The notes below the pieces were generated by a model. The model was not told where the DNA came from and did no database searches. It worked only from the letters and a program-made list of their open reading frames with translations. Of a stretch of DNA of 64,000 nt, positions 56,418-64,000 are shown piece after piece. Source of the DNA: Lysobacteraceae bacterium (GTDB taxonomy: Bacteria > Pseudomonadota > Gammaproteobacteria > Nevskiales > Nevskiaceae); NCBI GenBank assembly GCA_013823855.1, contig PNMW01000072.1, forward strand, positions 1 through 64,000, in the 5' to 3' direction. The position numbers and the translations under genes were made by a program. Positions within the stretch are counted from its first letter, which is position 1, and every line of letters begins with the position of its first letter.

Positions 56418-57623
56418 ATGACCGAAGCCTATATTTTCGACGCCGTGCGGACGCCGCGCGGCAAGGGCAAGAAGGACGGCAGCCTGCATGAAGTGACGCC
56501 GGTGCACCTGCTCGGCAACCTGTTCAACGCTCTCGAAACCCGCAACCAGCTCGACACCTCGCAGGTCGATGACGTGGTGATCGGCTGCGTGACGCCGGTC
56601 GGCGAGCAAGGCGCGGACATCGCCCGCACCGCGGTGCTCTATTCCGGCTGGGCCGAGAACGTGCCCGGCGTGACCCAGAGCCGCTTCTGCGCCTCGGGCC
56701 TGGAATCGGTGAACCTGGCGGCGATGAAGGTGAAGTCCGGCCAGGAAGACCTGGTCGTCGCCGGCGGCGTGGAAAGCATGTCGCGCTGGCCGATGGGCTC
56801 GGATGGCGGCGCCTGGGCGATGGACCCGCGCATCAACGAACAGCTCGGCTTCGCCCCGCAGGGCATCGGCGCAGACCTGATCGCCTCGCTGGAAAGCTTC
56901 AGCCGTCACGACGTCGACGCCTTCGCCGTTCGCTCGCAGCAGCTGGCCGCCAAGGCCTGGGCCGAGAAGCGCTTCGCGAAGACCGTAGTGCCGGTCCGCG
57001 ACCTCAACGGCATGATCGTGCTCGACCATGACGAGACCGTGCGCGGCGCAACCACCGTCGAGGCATTGTCCGGCCTCAAGGCCAGCTTCGAGCAGATGGG
57101 CCTGATGGGCTTCGACTCGACCGCGCTGCGCAAGTACACGACGCTCGAGAAGGTCAACCATGTCCACCACGCCGGCAACTCGTCGGGTATCGTCGATGGC
57201 GCAGCACTCATGCTGATCGGCTCGGAAGCCAAGGGCAGGCAGCTCGGGCTCAAGCCGCGGGCGCGAATCCGCTCGGTGGCGGTGATCGGCTCTGAGCCGA
57301 CCATCATGCTGACCGGCATCGCGCCGGCCGCGCAGAAGGCGCTGAAGAAGGCCGGCATGTCGGTGAAGGACATCGATCTGTTCGAGATCAACGAAGCCTT
57401 CGCCGCCGTGGTGATGAAGGCGGCTCGCGCGCTGAACATCGACATGGACAAGATCAACGTCAACGGCGGCTCGATCGCGATGGGCCATCCGCTCGGCGCC
57501 ACCGGCTGCATCATCCTCGCCACCCTGCTCGACGAGCTGGAACGGACCGACAAGCAGGTCGGCCTGGCCAGCCTGTGCGTCGGCGCCGGCATGGGCATCG
57601 CCACGATCATCGAGCGCGTTTGA
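56418..57623 (+). CDS. Acetyl-CoA C-acyltransferase (thiolase), FadA/FadI type
   Basis: A 401-residue thiolase that cleaves 3-ketoacyl-CoA in the last step of beta-oxidation. Active-site residues are C91 ([10 protein letters not shown]), His in GHPLGATG and the second Cys in [20 protein letters not shown] and EINEAFAAV are other family motifs. The ATG at 56418 starts [17 protein letters not shown], the normal beginning; the frame upstream is not conserved. It is followed by the fadJ-like gene and probably under the divergent TetR protein. Confidence 0.94.
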   Translation: MTEAYIFDAVRTPRGKGKKDGSLHEVTPVHLLGNLFNALETRNQLDTSQVDDVVIGCVTPVGEQGADIARTAVLYSGWAENVPGVTQSRFCASGLESVNLAAMKVKSGQEDLVVAGGVESMSRWPMGSDGGAWAMDPRINEQLGFAPQGIGADLIASLESFSRHDVDAFAVRSQQLAAKAWAEKRFAKTVVPVRDLNGMIVLDHDETVRGATTVEALSGLKASFEQMGLMGFDSTALRKYTTLEKVNHVHHAGNSSGIVDGAALMLIGSEAKGRQLGLKPRARIRSVAVIGSEPTIMLTGIAPAAQKALKKAGMSVKDIDLFEINEAFAAVVMKAARALNIDMDKINVNGGSIAMGHPLGATGCIILATLLDELERTDKQVGLASLCVGAGMGIATIIERV

Positions 57624-57660
57624 GCGCTGCTTCCCGCTTAGAAAATGCGACGTCGGGCGC

Positions 57661-57738
57661 ACGCCAAGACGCAAAGCCGCCAAGAAAAGTCTTTTGGAAA
57701 AGCCTTCGCTTCTCCTTGGCGTCTCTGCGCCCCGGCGT
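57661..57738. repeat. Dispersed intergenic repeat, copy 2
   Basis: Starts ACGCCAAGACGCAAAG, continues CCGCCAAGAA, and ends TTGGCGTCTCTGCGCCCCGG. The two ends are imperfect inverted copies that could form a long hairpin. Copy 1 lies at 48065-48157. It sits between the thiolase and fadJ-like genes, within what should be one transcript. Confidence 0.65.
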
Positions 57739-57782
57739 GTCCCACGACGTCAGCTGTTCACGAATTCAGACGAGAAACACAC

Positions 57783-59927
57783 ATGACTGCAATGCAGATG
57801 ACGGTCGACGCCGAGGGCATCGCCACCCTGACGATGGACCTGGCCGACCGGCCGATGAACGTGCTCAACGATGCGCTGATGGCGCCATTCGGCGAGTACA
57901 TCGCCAAGATCGAGGCCGATGCCGGCATCAAGGGCGTGATCATCACCTCCGGCAAGAAGGAATTCCTCGCCGGCGCCGACATCGACATGGTGTTCGGCAT
58001 CACCGACCCGAAGCTGGCCTTCGAAGTCGCCGAACAGCTGAAGAAGATGCTGCGCCGCCTGGAACTGTGCGGCCGCCCGGTCGTGGCGGCGCTGAACGGC
58101 ACCGCGCTCGGCGGTGGCCTCGAAGTGGCGCTGGCCTGCCACTGGCGCGTGGCGATCAATGACCCGAAGGCCAAGTTCGGCCTGCCGGAAGTGAAGCTCG
58201 GCCTGCTGCCGGGCGGCGGCGGCACCCAGCGCCTGCCGCGCATGATCGGCATCCAGGCCTCGCTGCCGCTGATGCTCGAAGGCAAGGAACTGAGCGCGGA
58301 AGCGGCCAAGCAGCAAGGCATCATCAACGAGCTGGCGACCGACAAGGCCGACCTGCTGGCCAAGGCCAAGAGCTGGTGCCTCGCGAACCCGAAGCCGGTG
58401 CAGCCCTGGGACGACAAGAAGTTCAAGTGGCCGGGCGGCGACTCGCGTCATCCGGCCGTGGTGCAGATGCTGGCGATCGCGCCGTCGATGGCGACCGCGA
58501 AATCGCAGGGCAACTACCCGGCGGTCACCAACATCATGAGCTGCGTCTACGAAGGCGGCATCGTCGACTTCGAGTCCGGCTGCCGCATCGAATCGCGCTA
58601 CTTCGCCAATCTGGTGGTCAGCCAGGTGTCGAAGAACATGATCGGCACCTTGTGGTTCCAGCTGAACTCGATCAACAAAGGCAAGTCGCGTCCGGAAGGC
58701 ATTCCGAAGTCGAAGGTCACCAAGCTCGGCATCCTCGGCGCCGGCATGATGGGTGCCGGCATCGCCTACGTGTCGGCCAAGGTCGGTATCGAGTGCGTGC
58801 TGCTCGATTCCACGCTTGAAGCCGCCGAGCGCGGCAAGGCCTACTCGGCCGGCCTGCTCGACAAGGCGATCAAGAAGGGGCGCGAAACCCCGGCCGGCAA
58901 GGGCGTGTTCCTCGACCGGATCAAGGCGACCACCGATTACGCCGACCTCGCCGGCTGCGACCTGGTGATCGAAGCCGTGTTCGAGGACCGCGCGATCAAG
59001 GCCGATGTCACCAGGAAGACCGAGGCCGTGCTCGGCGCCGACGTCGTGTTCGCGTCGAACACCTCGACGCTGCCGATCACCGGCCTGGCCAGGGCGCACT
59101 CGAAGGCCGAGAACTTCATCGGCCTGCACTTCTTCTCGCCGGTCGACAAGATGCCGCTGGTCGAGATCATCATGGGCGAGAAGACCTCGAAGGAAACCCT
59201 CGCCAAGGGCTTCGACTACGTCCAGCAGATCAAGAAGACGCCGATCGTGGTCAACGATTCGCGCGGCTTCTACACCAGCCGCTCGTTCGCGACCTACGTC
59301 AACGAAGGGCTGGCGCTGCTCGCCGAAGGCCAGCATCCGCGCTCGATCGAGATGGCGGGGCTGAAGGCCGGCATGCCGGTCGGCCCGCTGGCGCTGCAGG
59401 ACGAGGTGTCGATGAGTCTGTCGCTGCACGTGATGCAGCAGACCAGGAAGGACTTCGCCGACGAAGGCAAGACCTACGTGCCGTCGGCGAGCGAGCCGGT
59501 GGTGCTGAAGATGGTCAAGGAGCTGGACCGTCCGGGCAAGAAGGCCGGCAAGGGCTTCTACGACTATCCACCTGCAGGCGAAAAAGGCGAGAAGAAGCTG
59601 TGGCCGGGTCTGGCGCAGGCGTTCCCGCTGGCGACTGAACAGCTCAGCCAGCAGGAAATGATCGACCGCATGATGTTCGCGCAGGCCAATGAAGCGGCCC
59701 GCTGCTTCGAGGAGAACGTCGTCATGACGGTGGCCGACACCAATATCGGCTCGATCTTCGGCTGGGGCTTCGCGCCGCATCAGGGTGGCGCGCTGCAGTT
59801 CATCAACGCCTACGGCCTGGCGAAGTTCGTCAAGCGGGCCGAGGAGCTGGCCGCGAAGTACGGCCCGCGCTTCACGCCGGCGGCGCTGCTGGTGAAGATG
59901 GCCGCGGAAGGCAAGCGCTTCGAGTAA
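57783..59927 (+). CDS. FadJ/FadB-like enoyl-CoA hydratase/3-hydroxyacyl-CoA dehydrogenase
   Basis: A 714-residue bifunctional beta-oxidation enzyme. The N-terminal hydratase (about 1-190) has EFLAGADIDMVFG, NGTALGGGLEVALACH and GLPEVKLGLLPGGGGTQRLPR with the catalytic Glu. The C-terminal dehydrogenase starts near 316 with the NAD loop GILGAGMMGAGIA and includes SNTSTLPIT, HFFSPVDKMPLVEI with the catalytic His, and VNDSRGFYTSR. The last ~100 residues hold the second dehydrogenase helical repeat. It forms the alpha-type partner of the thiolase upstream, as in FadIJ. The ATG at 57783 is preferred over an upstream ATG within the repeat. Confidence 0.94.
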   Translation: MTAMQMTVDAEGIATLTMDLADRPMNVLNDALMAPFGEYIAKIEADAGIKGVIITSGKKEFLAGADIDMVFGITDPKLAFEVAEQLKKMLRRLELCGRPVVAALNGTALGGGLEVALACHWRVAINDPKAKFGLPEVKLGLLPGGGGTQRLPRMIGIQASLPLMLEGKELSAEAAKQQGIINELATDKADLLAKAKSWCLANPKPVQPWDDKKFKWPGGDSRHPAVVQMLAIAPSMATAKSQGNYPAVTNIMSCVYEGGIVDFESGCRIESRYFANLVVSQVSKNMIGTLWFQLNSINKGKSRPEGIPKSKVTKLGILGAGMMGAGIAYVSAKVGIECVLLDSTLEAAERGKAYSAGLLDKAIKKGRETPAGKGVFLDRIKATTDYADLAGCDLVIEAVFEDRAIKADVTRKTEAVLGADVVFASNTSTLPITGLARAHSKAENFIGLHFFSPVDKMPLVEIIMGEKTSKETLAKGFDYVQQIKKTPIVVNDSRGFYTSRSFATYVNEGLALLAEGQHPRSIEMAGLKAGMPVGPLALQDEVSMSLSLHVMQQTRKDFADEGKTYVPSASEPVVLKMVKELDRPGKKAGKGFYDYPPAGEKGEKKLWPGLAQAFPLATEQLSQQEMIDRMMFAQANEAARCFEENVVMTVADTNIGSIFGWGFAPHQGGALQFINAYGLAKFVKRAEELAAKYGPRFTPAALLVKMAAEGKRFE

Positions 59928-59950
59928 GCGGTCGCCGCAGCGGCTGAACC

Positions 59951-59988
59951 ACGCAGGCGCAGGGACGATGTCGTCCTTGCGCCTGCGT
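59951..59988 (+). terminator. Strong hairpin after the fadJ-like gene
   Basis: An 18-bp stem (ACGCAGGCGCAGGGACGA at 59951-59968 with 59971-59988) with one G-T pair and a minimal loop, 24 bases beyond the stop codon. There is no T-run, so it may act as a rho-dependent or processing hairpin. Confidence 0.6.
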
Positions 59989-60320
59989 CGTTCCGGGCAC
60001 CGCGCATGCTGCGCCGCGGCCTTGGTGACGCTCGAAGGGACATCCGGGTCCCGGTGTCAAGACGCGGTTCGCGGGCGATCCCGCGTCCGCAGCCCGGAAA
60101 CGGCAGCGTCTGGCATCCTTTGCGGGCGTCGCTTCGATCCGGGGTCGATCGCTGGAGGCGCCCTCCTGTGGTGCAGACCGATCAGAACGCTTGACGATCG
60201 GGGGGCGTGGCCTGCCACCATTCGCAGGAGGAGCACAGGCTCGTCAGCCGGGCGGCGACGGATCCCCGCCGGCACTTATCATTCCAATACCGTCGCACTA
60301 CCTCGAGAGACCGCTACGCC
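59989..60320 (+). other. Intergenic region, no gene seen
   Basis: About 330 bases between the fadJ-like terminator hairpin and the secreted-protein gene. Short open frames exist but show no family similarity or ribosome sites. The promoter of the secreted-protein gene should lie in the last part. Confidence 0.4.
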
Positions 60321-61655
60321 ATGACGCCTTCGCCACGCCGCCCACGCCCTGCGCTTGCCATGCTGTCGTCCCTGCTGTCCGCTGCAATCGGACTGGCGGC
60401 AGTGTCGATCAGCAGCACCGCCTCCGCCCAGCTGCTGGGCGGCCTCGATCTGCTGTCACCGGGCCGGCTGACCGTCGGCTGCCCGTTCGTCACCAACACC
60501 GCAGAGCAGCGCAACACCGGCTTCCTGGACGACAACGCCTCGTATGGCATCGCCCAGATTCCGCTGTCGATCCCGGACGGTGCCAGCATCCGCATTGAAG
60601 GGCTGTACTCCCGCGTCCGTTATTTCTCGCTGCAGTCCTATGATGGCGCCCGCAGCGGCAACTACATCGATGCGATCGCCGACGCCCGCATCACCCCGGA
60701 CGCCGGCGGCGCACTGAGCCGGAATGTCGCGCTGCTGCCGACCGCCGCCTATGGCTCCGGCTACACGGTGAAGCTCCGCTATACCGATCCGCCGGCCAAT
60801 CCGGCGCAGCGCGAGGCCAACACCCTGTACGTCGGGGCTCCAGATCGCTGGGTCAGCCCTACCCGTGTCGCCAAGCAGATCATCTACCGCATCTACCTGC
60901 CGAACCCGGACGCCGATGCCTTCGGCAGCACGCCGATCCCGCGGCTGTTCTACACCGGCCCGACCGGCCAGATCGCCTTCACCAACACGCCGGATCGCCG
61001 CCAGTGCGATCGCATCGAGGCGGCGTCGCAGACCACGCGTGCGATCAATCCGGCCGTCATTCCGGGCCGCGACATCGAGTTCGAGCCGATCACTCGCGCC
61101 CAGGACCGTGTGCTGTACCCGAACGGCGATTCGAATTACCTGCGTGCTGCCTCGTCGCTGAACCACGGCGACATCGTGGTGATCCGCACCCTGCCGTTCC
61201 GCGCGCCGCCGCTGCCGCCGCTGCTGCGCAGCGATGGCGAACCGGATGTCCGCTATGCCTCGCTGTGTCACTACGGGCTGGGCACCTCGGCGGTCGTGTC
61301 CTGCGTTGCCGACCGTGACGCGGTTGCCCAAGCCGACGGTTACGAAGTGCACGTGATCTCGACGAACGCCAGCCGTCCGCGCGCCGCGACCCGCGCCGCC
61401 GGCGTCAACTGGCAGCGGTGGGGCGACACCCGCAGCGAACTGATCGTGATCCGGCAGATCCTGTCCCGGCCCGGCTTTGCCGGCGACTACCTGCGCGCCA
61501 TCAACAACCCGCAGGCGCCGCTGTCGCTGACCTTGGGCCGTTTTGCGCCCGAAATCACCTACTGCCGGCGTGCGGTGTTCGACGCCAACGCCGCCTCGGG
61601 CAGCCGCGCCCTGATCGACGCCTGCCGCGCCGAGTTCGCCGCCAATCGTCGCTGA
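60321..61655 (+). CDS. Secreted protein with a DUF1214-like pattern, function unknown
   Basis: A 444-residue exported protein. The signal peptide ends near residue 36 (GLAAVSISSTASAQ). The early mature part (NASYGIAQIPLSIPDGASIR, then EGLYSRVRYFSLQSYDG and ARITPDAGG) resembles the DUF1214-type pattern in which a strand is followed by RYFSxxxYD. Six Cys residues are spread along the chain, suggesting disulfides. The ATG at 60321 is chosen because it begins the signal peptide; the frame extends upstream to 60207 without similarity. It is monocistronic with a clear terminator. No function can be assigned. Confidence 0.75.
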   Translation: MTPSPRRPRPALAMLSSLLSAAIGLAAVSISSTASAQLLGGLDLLSPGRLTVGCPFVTNTAEQRNTGFLDDNASYGIAQIPLSIPDGASIRIEGLYSRVRYFSLQSYDGARSGNYIDAIADARITPDAGGALSRNVALLPTAAYGSGYTVKLRYTDPPANPAQREANTLYVGAPDRWVSPTRVAKQIIYRIYLPNPDADAFGSTPIPRLFYTGPTGQIAFTNTPDRRQCDRIEAASQTTRAINPAVIPGRDIEFEPITRAQDRVLYPNGDSNYLRAASSLNHGDIVVIRTLPFRAPPLPPLLRSDGEPDVRYASLCHYGLGTSAVVSCVADRDAVAQADGYEVHVISTNASRPRAATRAAGVNWQRWGDTRSELIVIRQILSRPGFAGDYLRAINNPQAPLSLTLGRFAPEITYCRRAVFDANAASGSRALIDACRAEFAANRR

Positions 61656-61664
61656 AGTCCCTCC

Positions 61665-61700
61665 AGGCCCCCGGTCGCCTGTCGCGGCCGGGGGCCTTTT
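61665..61700 (+). terminator. Intrinsic terminator
   Basis: A 14-bp stem (AGGCCCCCGGTCGC at 61665-61678 with 61684-61697; one T-G pair), 5-base loop, followed by TTTT. It is 10 bases after the stop of the secreted-protein gene. Confidence 0.85.
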
Positions 61701-61739
61701 CATGTCTGGCGCCCTGCCGAACGGAATGACGCTCGAACG

Positions 61740-62972
61740 ATGATTGCGGTCGTCGAAGCCGCCCGCGCCGGGCTGTTCAGCCGCCGATACTGGGCGCCGA
61801 ACCTGGTGGCCGGGCTGGTCGTCGGCGTGGTGTCGCTGCCGCTGTCGATGGCCTTCGCGATCGCCTCCGGCGTCAAGCCCGAACAGGGGCTGATCACCGG
61901 CATCGTCGCCGGGGCGATCGTCTCGCTGTTCGGCGGCACCCGCGTGCAGATCGCCGGCCCGACCGGTGCCTTCGTTGCGATCCTGGCCGGCATCACCGCC
62001 AGCCACGGCCGCGATGGCCTGCTGCTGGCCGGGCTGATGGCCGGTCTGATGTTGATCGGCTTTTCGCTGCTGCGGCTGGGTCGCCTGATCCGGCATGTGC
62101 CGGACGCGGTGATCCTCGGCTTCACGTCGGGCATCGGGCTGGTGATCCTGGTCAACCAGCTGCCGGGCTTTCTCGGCCTGCCACCGTTGGCGCCGGGGCC
62201 GTTCCATGCCCGGCTCGCCAGCGTGATGCTCCGTGTTCCCGCAGCCGATCCGGCGACCAGCGCGCTGGCCGTCGCCAGCCTGCTGCTGATGCTGTACGGC
62301 CCGCGTCTGCCCGGCTTGTCCCGCGTGCCCGGACCGCTGCTGGCCATGGTCACCGCCACCTTGGTCCAGGCCGGCTTCGAGTTCGCCGGCGTACGCACTA
62401 TCGGCGACGTCTACGGCGCCATTGCCTCGCCGTGGCCGTCGCCGACGGTCCCCGAGCTGACCGGGCCGCGATTGCTCGCACTGCTGCCTGCCGCCCTGTC
62501 GATTGCTCTGCTCGGCGCCCTGGAATCGCTGCTGGCGGCGCGAGTGACCGATCCGCGCCATGACGGCAATCAGGAACTGCTGGCGCAAGGCCTGGCGAAC
62601 GTGGTCGCGCCGCTGTTCGGCGGCCTTGCCGCCAGTGGCGCCCTCGGCCGCACGGCCACCAGTCTGCGGCTGGGCGCCAGCAGCCCGCTGGCCGGCCTCA
62701 CCCATGCCGCCGTACTGCTGGCGATCCTGCTCGCGCTCGGCCCGCTCGCGGCCGAAGTGCCGATCTGCGCGCTGGCCGCAATCCTGGTCGGCGTCTCATG
62801 GCATCTGCTGGAGCTGCCGAAGCTGGCGGCGACCTTGCGCCACGCGGCGGCCATCGATGTGCTCGCGCTGATCGTCACCTACGGGCTGACGCTGTATGCG
62901 AACCTGGTGATCGCGGTCGCGGCGGGTGTGGCAGTCGCGCTGATCGGGCGGCAAGTGCAGCGCTCGGGCTGA
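61740..62972 (+). CDS. SulP-family anion permease lacking the STAS domain
   Basis: A 410-residue inner-membrane transporter with 10-12 hydrophobic helices. NLVAGLVVGVVSLPLSMAFA, IVSLFGGTRVQIAGPTGAF, LGFTSGIGLVILVNQL and LLGALESLLAARVTDPRHDG are the SulP (SLC26-type) signatures. The usual C-terminal STAS domain (about 100 residues) is absent; the protein ends after the last helix with IGRQVQRSG. SulP proteins carry sulfate, bicarbonate, nitrate or other anions. Substrate unknown. Its 3' end is 11 bases from the convergent TrpF-like gene. Confidence 0.88.
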   Translation: MIAVVEAARAGLFSRRYWAPNLVAGLVVGVVSLPLSMAFAIASGVKPEQGLITGIVAGAIVSLFGGTRVQIAGPTGAFVAILAGITASHGRDGLLLAGLMAGLMLIGFSLLRLGRLIRHVPDAVILGFTSGIGLVILVNQLPGFLGLPPLAPGPFHARLASVMLRVPAADPATSALAVASLLLMLYGPRLPGLSRVPGPLLAMVTATLVQAGFEFAGVRTIGDVYGAIASPWPSPTVPELTGPRLLALLPAALSIALLGALESLLAARVTDPRHDGNQELLAQGLANVVAPLFGGLAASGALGRTATSLRLGASSPLAGLTHAAVLLAILLALGPLAAEVPICALAAILVGVSWHLLELPKLAATLRHAAAIDVLALIVTYGLTLYANLVIAVAAGVAVALIGRQVQRSG

Positions 62973-62983
62973 GCGCCGGAAGC

Positions 62984-63640
62984 TCAGTGCAGCGCCAGCG
63001 CCGCAAAGAAGGCGCGCAGCTTCGCAGCATCGAGCCGGCCGTCGCTGCGGACGCCGTTGCACAGGTCAACGCCGAACGGTTCGACGGTCGCCACGGCCTC
63101 GGCCACATTGGCCGGCGTCAGGCCGCCGGCGAGGAATAGCGGCAGGCCACAGCGCTCGCGAATCCGCCGGCTCAGGCGCCAATCGTGAGTGCGGCCGGTG
63201 CCGCCGAGTTCCTTGACTGCCCGCCGCTGATTGCCGGAATCGAGCAACAGGGCATCGACCAACGGCGCAACCGCCAGCGCTTCGTCGACGGATTGTGCAT
63301 CGATGACATGGATCACCTGCACCAGTTTCACCGCCGGCAGTTGCGCGCGCAGCTGCCGCAGTTCGGCCAGCGGGACGTGATCGCAGAGTTGCAACACGGT
63401 GGTGGCGCAGGTGGCGTGCTGCGCGACGATCGACGCGGCATCGACGCGGCTGGTCAGCAGGAAGCTCGCGACCGGGGGCGGCACGCTGCGGGCAATGTCG
63501 GCGATCAGGACATCGCCGATCACGCCCGGGCCGCTCGGCATCGCCGACACCAGGCCGACGGCATCGGCGCCCGCCGCGATCGCCAGCGCCGCTTCGTCGC
63601 GATCGGCGATGCAGCAGACCTTGACCCGTACGCGGGTCAC
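62984..63640 (-). CDS. Phosphoribosylanthranilate isomerase (TrpF)-like protein
   Basis: A 218-residue TIM-barrel protein related to TrpF. The start VKVCCIADRDEAALAIAAGADAVGLV (given here in two parts: VKVCCIADRDEA and LAIAAGADAVGLV) keeps the Lys and catalytic Cys of KICGI, though CG has become CC. LLLDSGN, GGTGRTHDW and FLAGGLTPANVAEAV follow the TrpF pattern; GVDLCNGVRSDGRLD replaces the usual SSGVE-type end. It may catalyse the tryptophan step or belong to a side family. The start is a GTG at 63640, 4 bases after the sspB stop. trpA/trpB are not in the window. Confidence 0.7.
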   Translation of the reverse strand: MTRVRVKVCCIADRDEAALAIAAGADAVGLVSAMPSGPGVIGDVLIADIARSVPPPVASFLLTSRVDAASIVAQHATCATTVLQLCDHVPLAELRQLRAQLPAVKLVQVIHVIDAQSVDEALAVAPLVDALLLDSGNQRRAVKELGGTGRTHDWRLSRRIRERCGLPLFLAGGLTPANVAEAVATVEPFGVDLCNGVRSDGRLDAAKLRAFFAALALH

Positions 63641-63644
63641 GCGT

Positions 63645-64000
63645 TCAGGCTTCCGGATCGCCCGACTTGACGATGCGCAGCTTCGGACGGCCGCTCGGCT
63701 TCGGCGCTTCCGGCGGCGGCTCCGGAACATCGAGCGCCGGCTGCGACGCTTCCGGTTCGCCGAACACCAGACCTTCGCCGTTCTCGCGCGCGTAGATCGC
63801 CAGCACCGCGCCGCTCGGCACCACGATGTCGTAAGGGCGACCGCCGAACCGGGCCGAGAAGAAGATGGGATCGTTCTCGATGTTCAGTTCACGGACCGCC
63901 ATGCCACCGATATCGAGTGCGATGCGGCCGTCCTTGACGAACTGGGTCGGCACGGCAACACCGGGCTGGTCGGCCGCCACCAGCAGGTAGGGCGTGTAGC
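63645..64000 (-). CDS. sspB: ClpXP specificity-enhancing factor SspB (3' part)
   Basis: The last ~118 residues are visible; the N-terminus lies beyond the right edge. YTPYLLVAADQPGVAVPTQF, FVKDGRIALDIG, NDPIFFSARFGG, and AVLAIYARENGEGLVFGE match SspB of E. coli closely. The tail (KLRIVKSGDPEA, after a Pro-rich linker) is the ClpX-binding LRVVK-like motif. SspB binds ssrA-tagged peptides and delivers them to ClpXP. In gammaproteobacteria sspA usually lies just upstream, outside this window. The TrpF-like gene starts 4 bases after the stop. Confidence 0.93.
   Translation of the reverse strand, partial: YTPYLLVAADQPGVAVPTQFVKDGRIALDIGGMAVRELNIENDPIFFSARFGGRPYDIVVPSGAVLAIYARENGEGLVFGEPEASQPALDVPEPPPEAPKPSGRPKLRIVKSGDPEA

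Overview
The window is a stretch of high-GC chromosome, almost certainly from a gammaproteobacterium. The conserved run aroQ-accB-accC-prmA-fis-purH, together with sspB, cutA and a fadA/fadJ-type pair, is a gammaproteobacterial signature. The very high third-position GC and the mix of lipid-oxidation genes with a cellulose operon suggest a Nevskiales/Solimonadaceae-like organism; that family placement is inference. No rRNA, tRNA, CRISPR array, integrase or insertion sequence was found.

Left part (1-8.9 kb). A leftward signalling cluster holds an ECF sigma factor, a membrane Ser/Thr kinase, a CsgG-like lipoprotein and the start of a secreted protein. Next come a leftward desaturase/hydroxylase plus rubredoxin pair and a TetR repressor. 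Divergent from these is a phosphotransferase plus lipocalin-like pair, with a 31-bp palindrome in the divergent promoter. Two secreted or cytosolic hydrolases, PutA, a decayed PKD-like fragment and a spermidine-synthase-like protein follow (9-16 kb).

Centre (16.6-28.5 kb). A bacterial cellulose (bcs) operon runs rightward as bcsD, bcsP, a fused bcsAB, bcsZ, bcsC and two uncharacterised exported proteins. bcsC carries a one-base frameshift at 23709-23711. A secreted GH5 endoglucanase with a CBM2 domain lies 2.4 kb beyond the operon. Between and after them are a FAH-family hydrolase/DUF455 pair, an outer-membrane barrel, a B12-binding-type radical SAM protein with a DUF442-type phosphatase, an MFS transporter and a PhoX-like protein.

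Housekeeping block (38-49.8 kb). thrS lies between a COG0523 (CobW) GTPase and an M23 peptidase instead of with infC-rpmI-rplT. cutA, a stand-alone DsbD-alpha domain and a TlpA-like thioredoxin precede aroQ-accB-accC-prmA-fis-purH.

Right part (49.8-64 kb). It holds a 5'-nucleotidase; an ECF sigma/anti-sigma/DUF4097 operon whose anti-sigma carries an exact 40-residue triplication; a double GST-N protein; a LysE exporter; a VOC protein; a TetR regulator divergent from a fadA/fadJ-like beta-oxidation pair with two matching candidate operators; a secreted protein; a SulP permease without STAS domain; a TrpF-like protein; and the 3' part of sspB. Two copies of a dispersed intergenic repeat lie beside purH and the fadJ-like gene.
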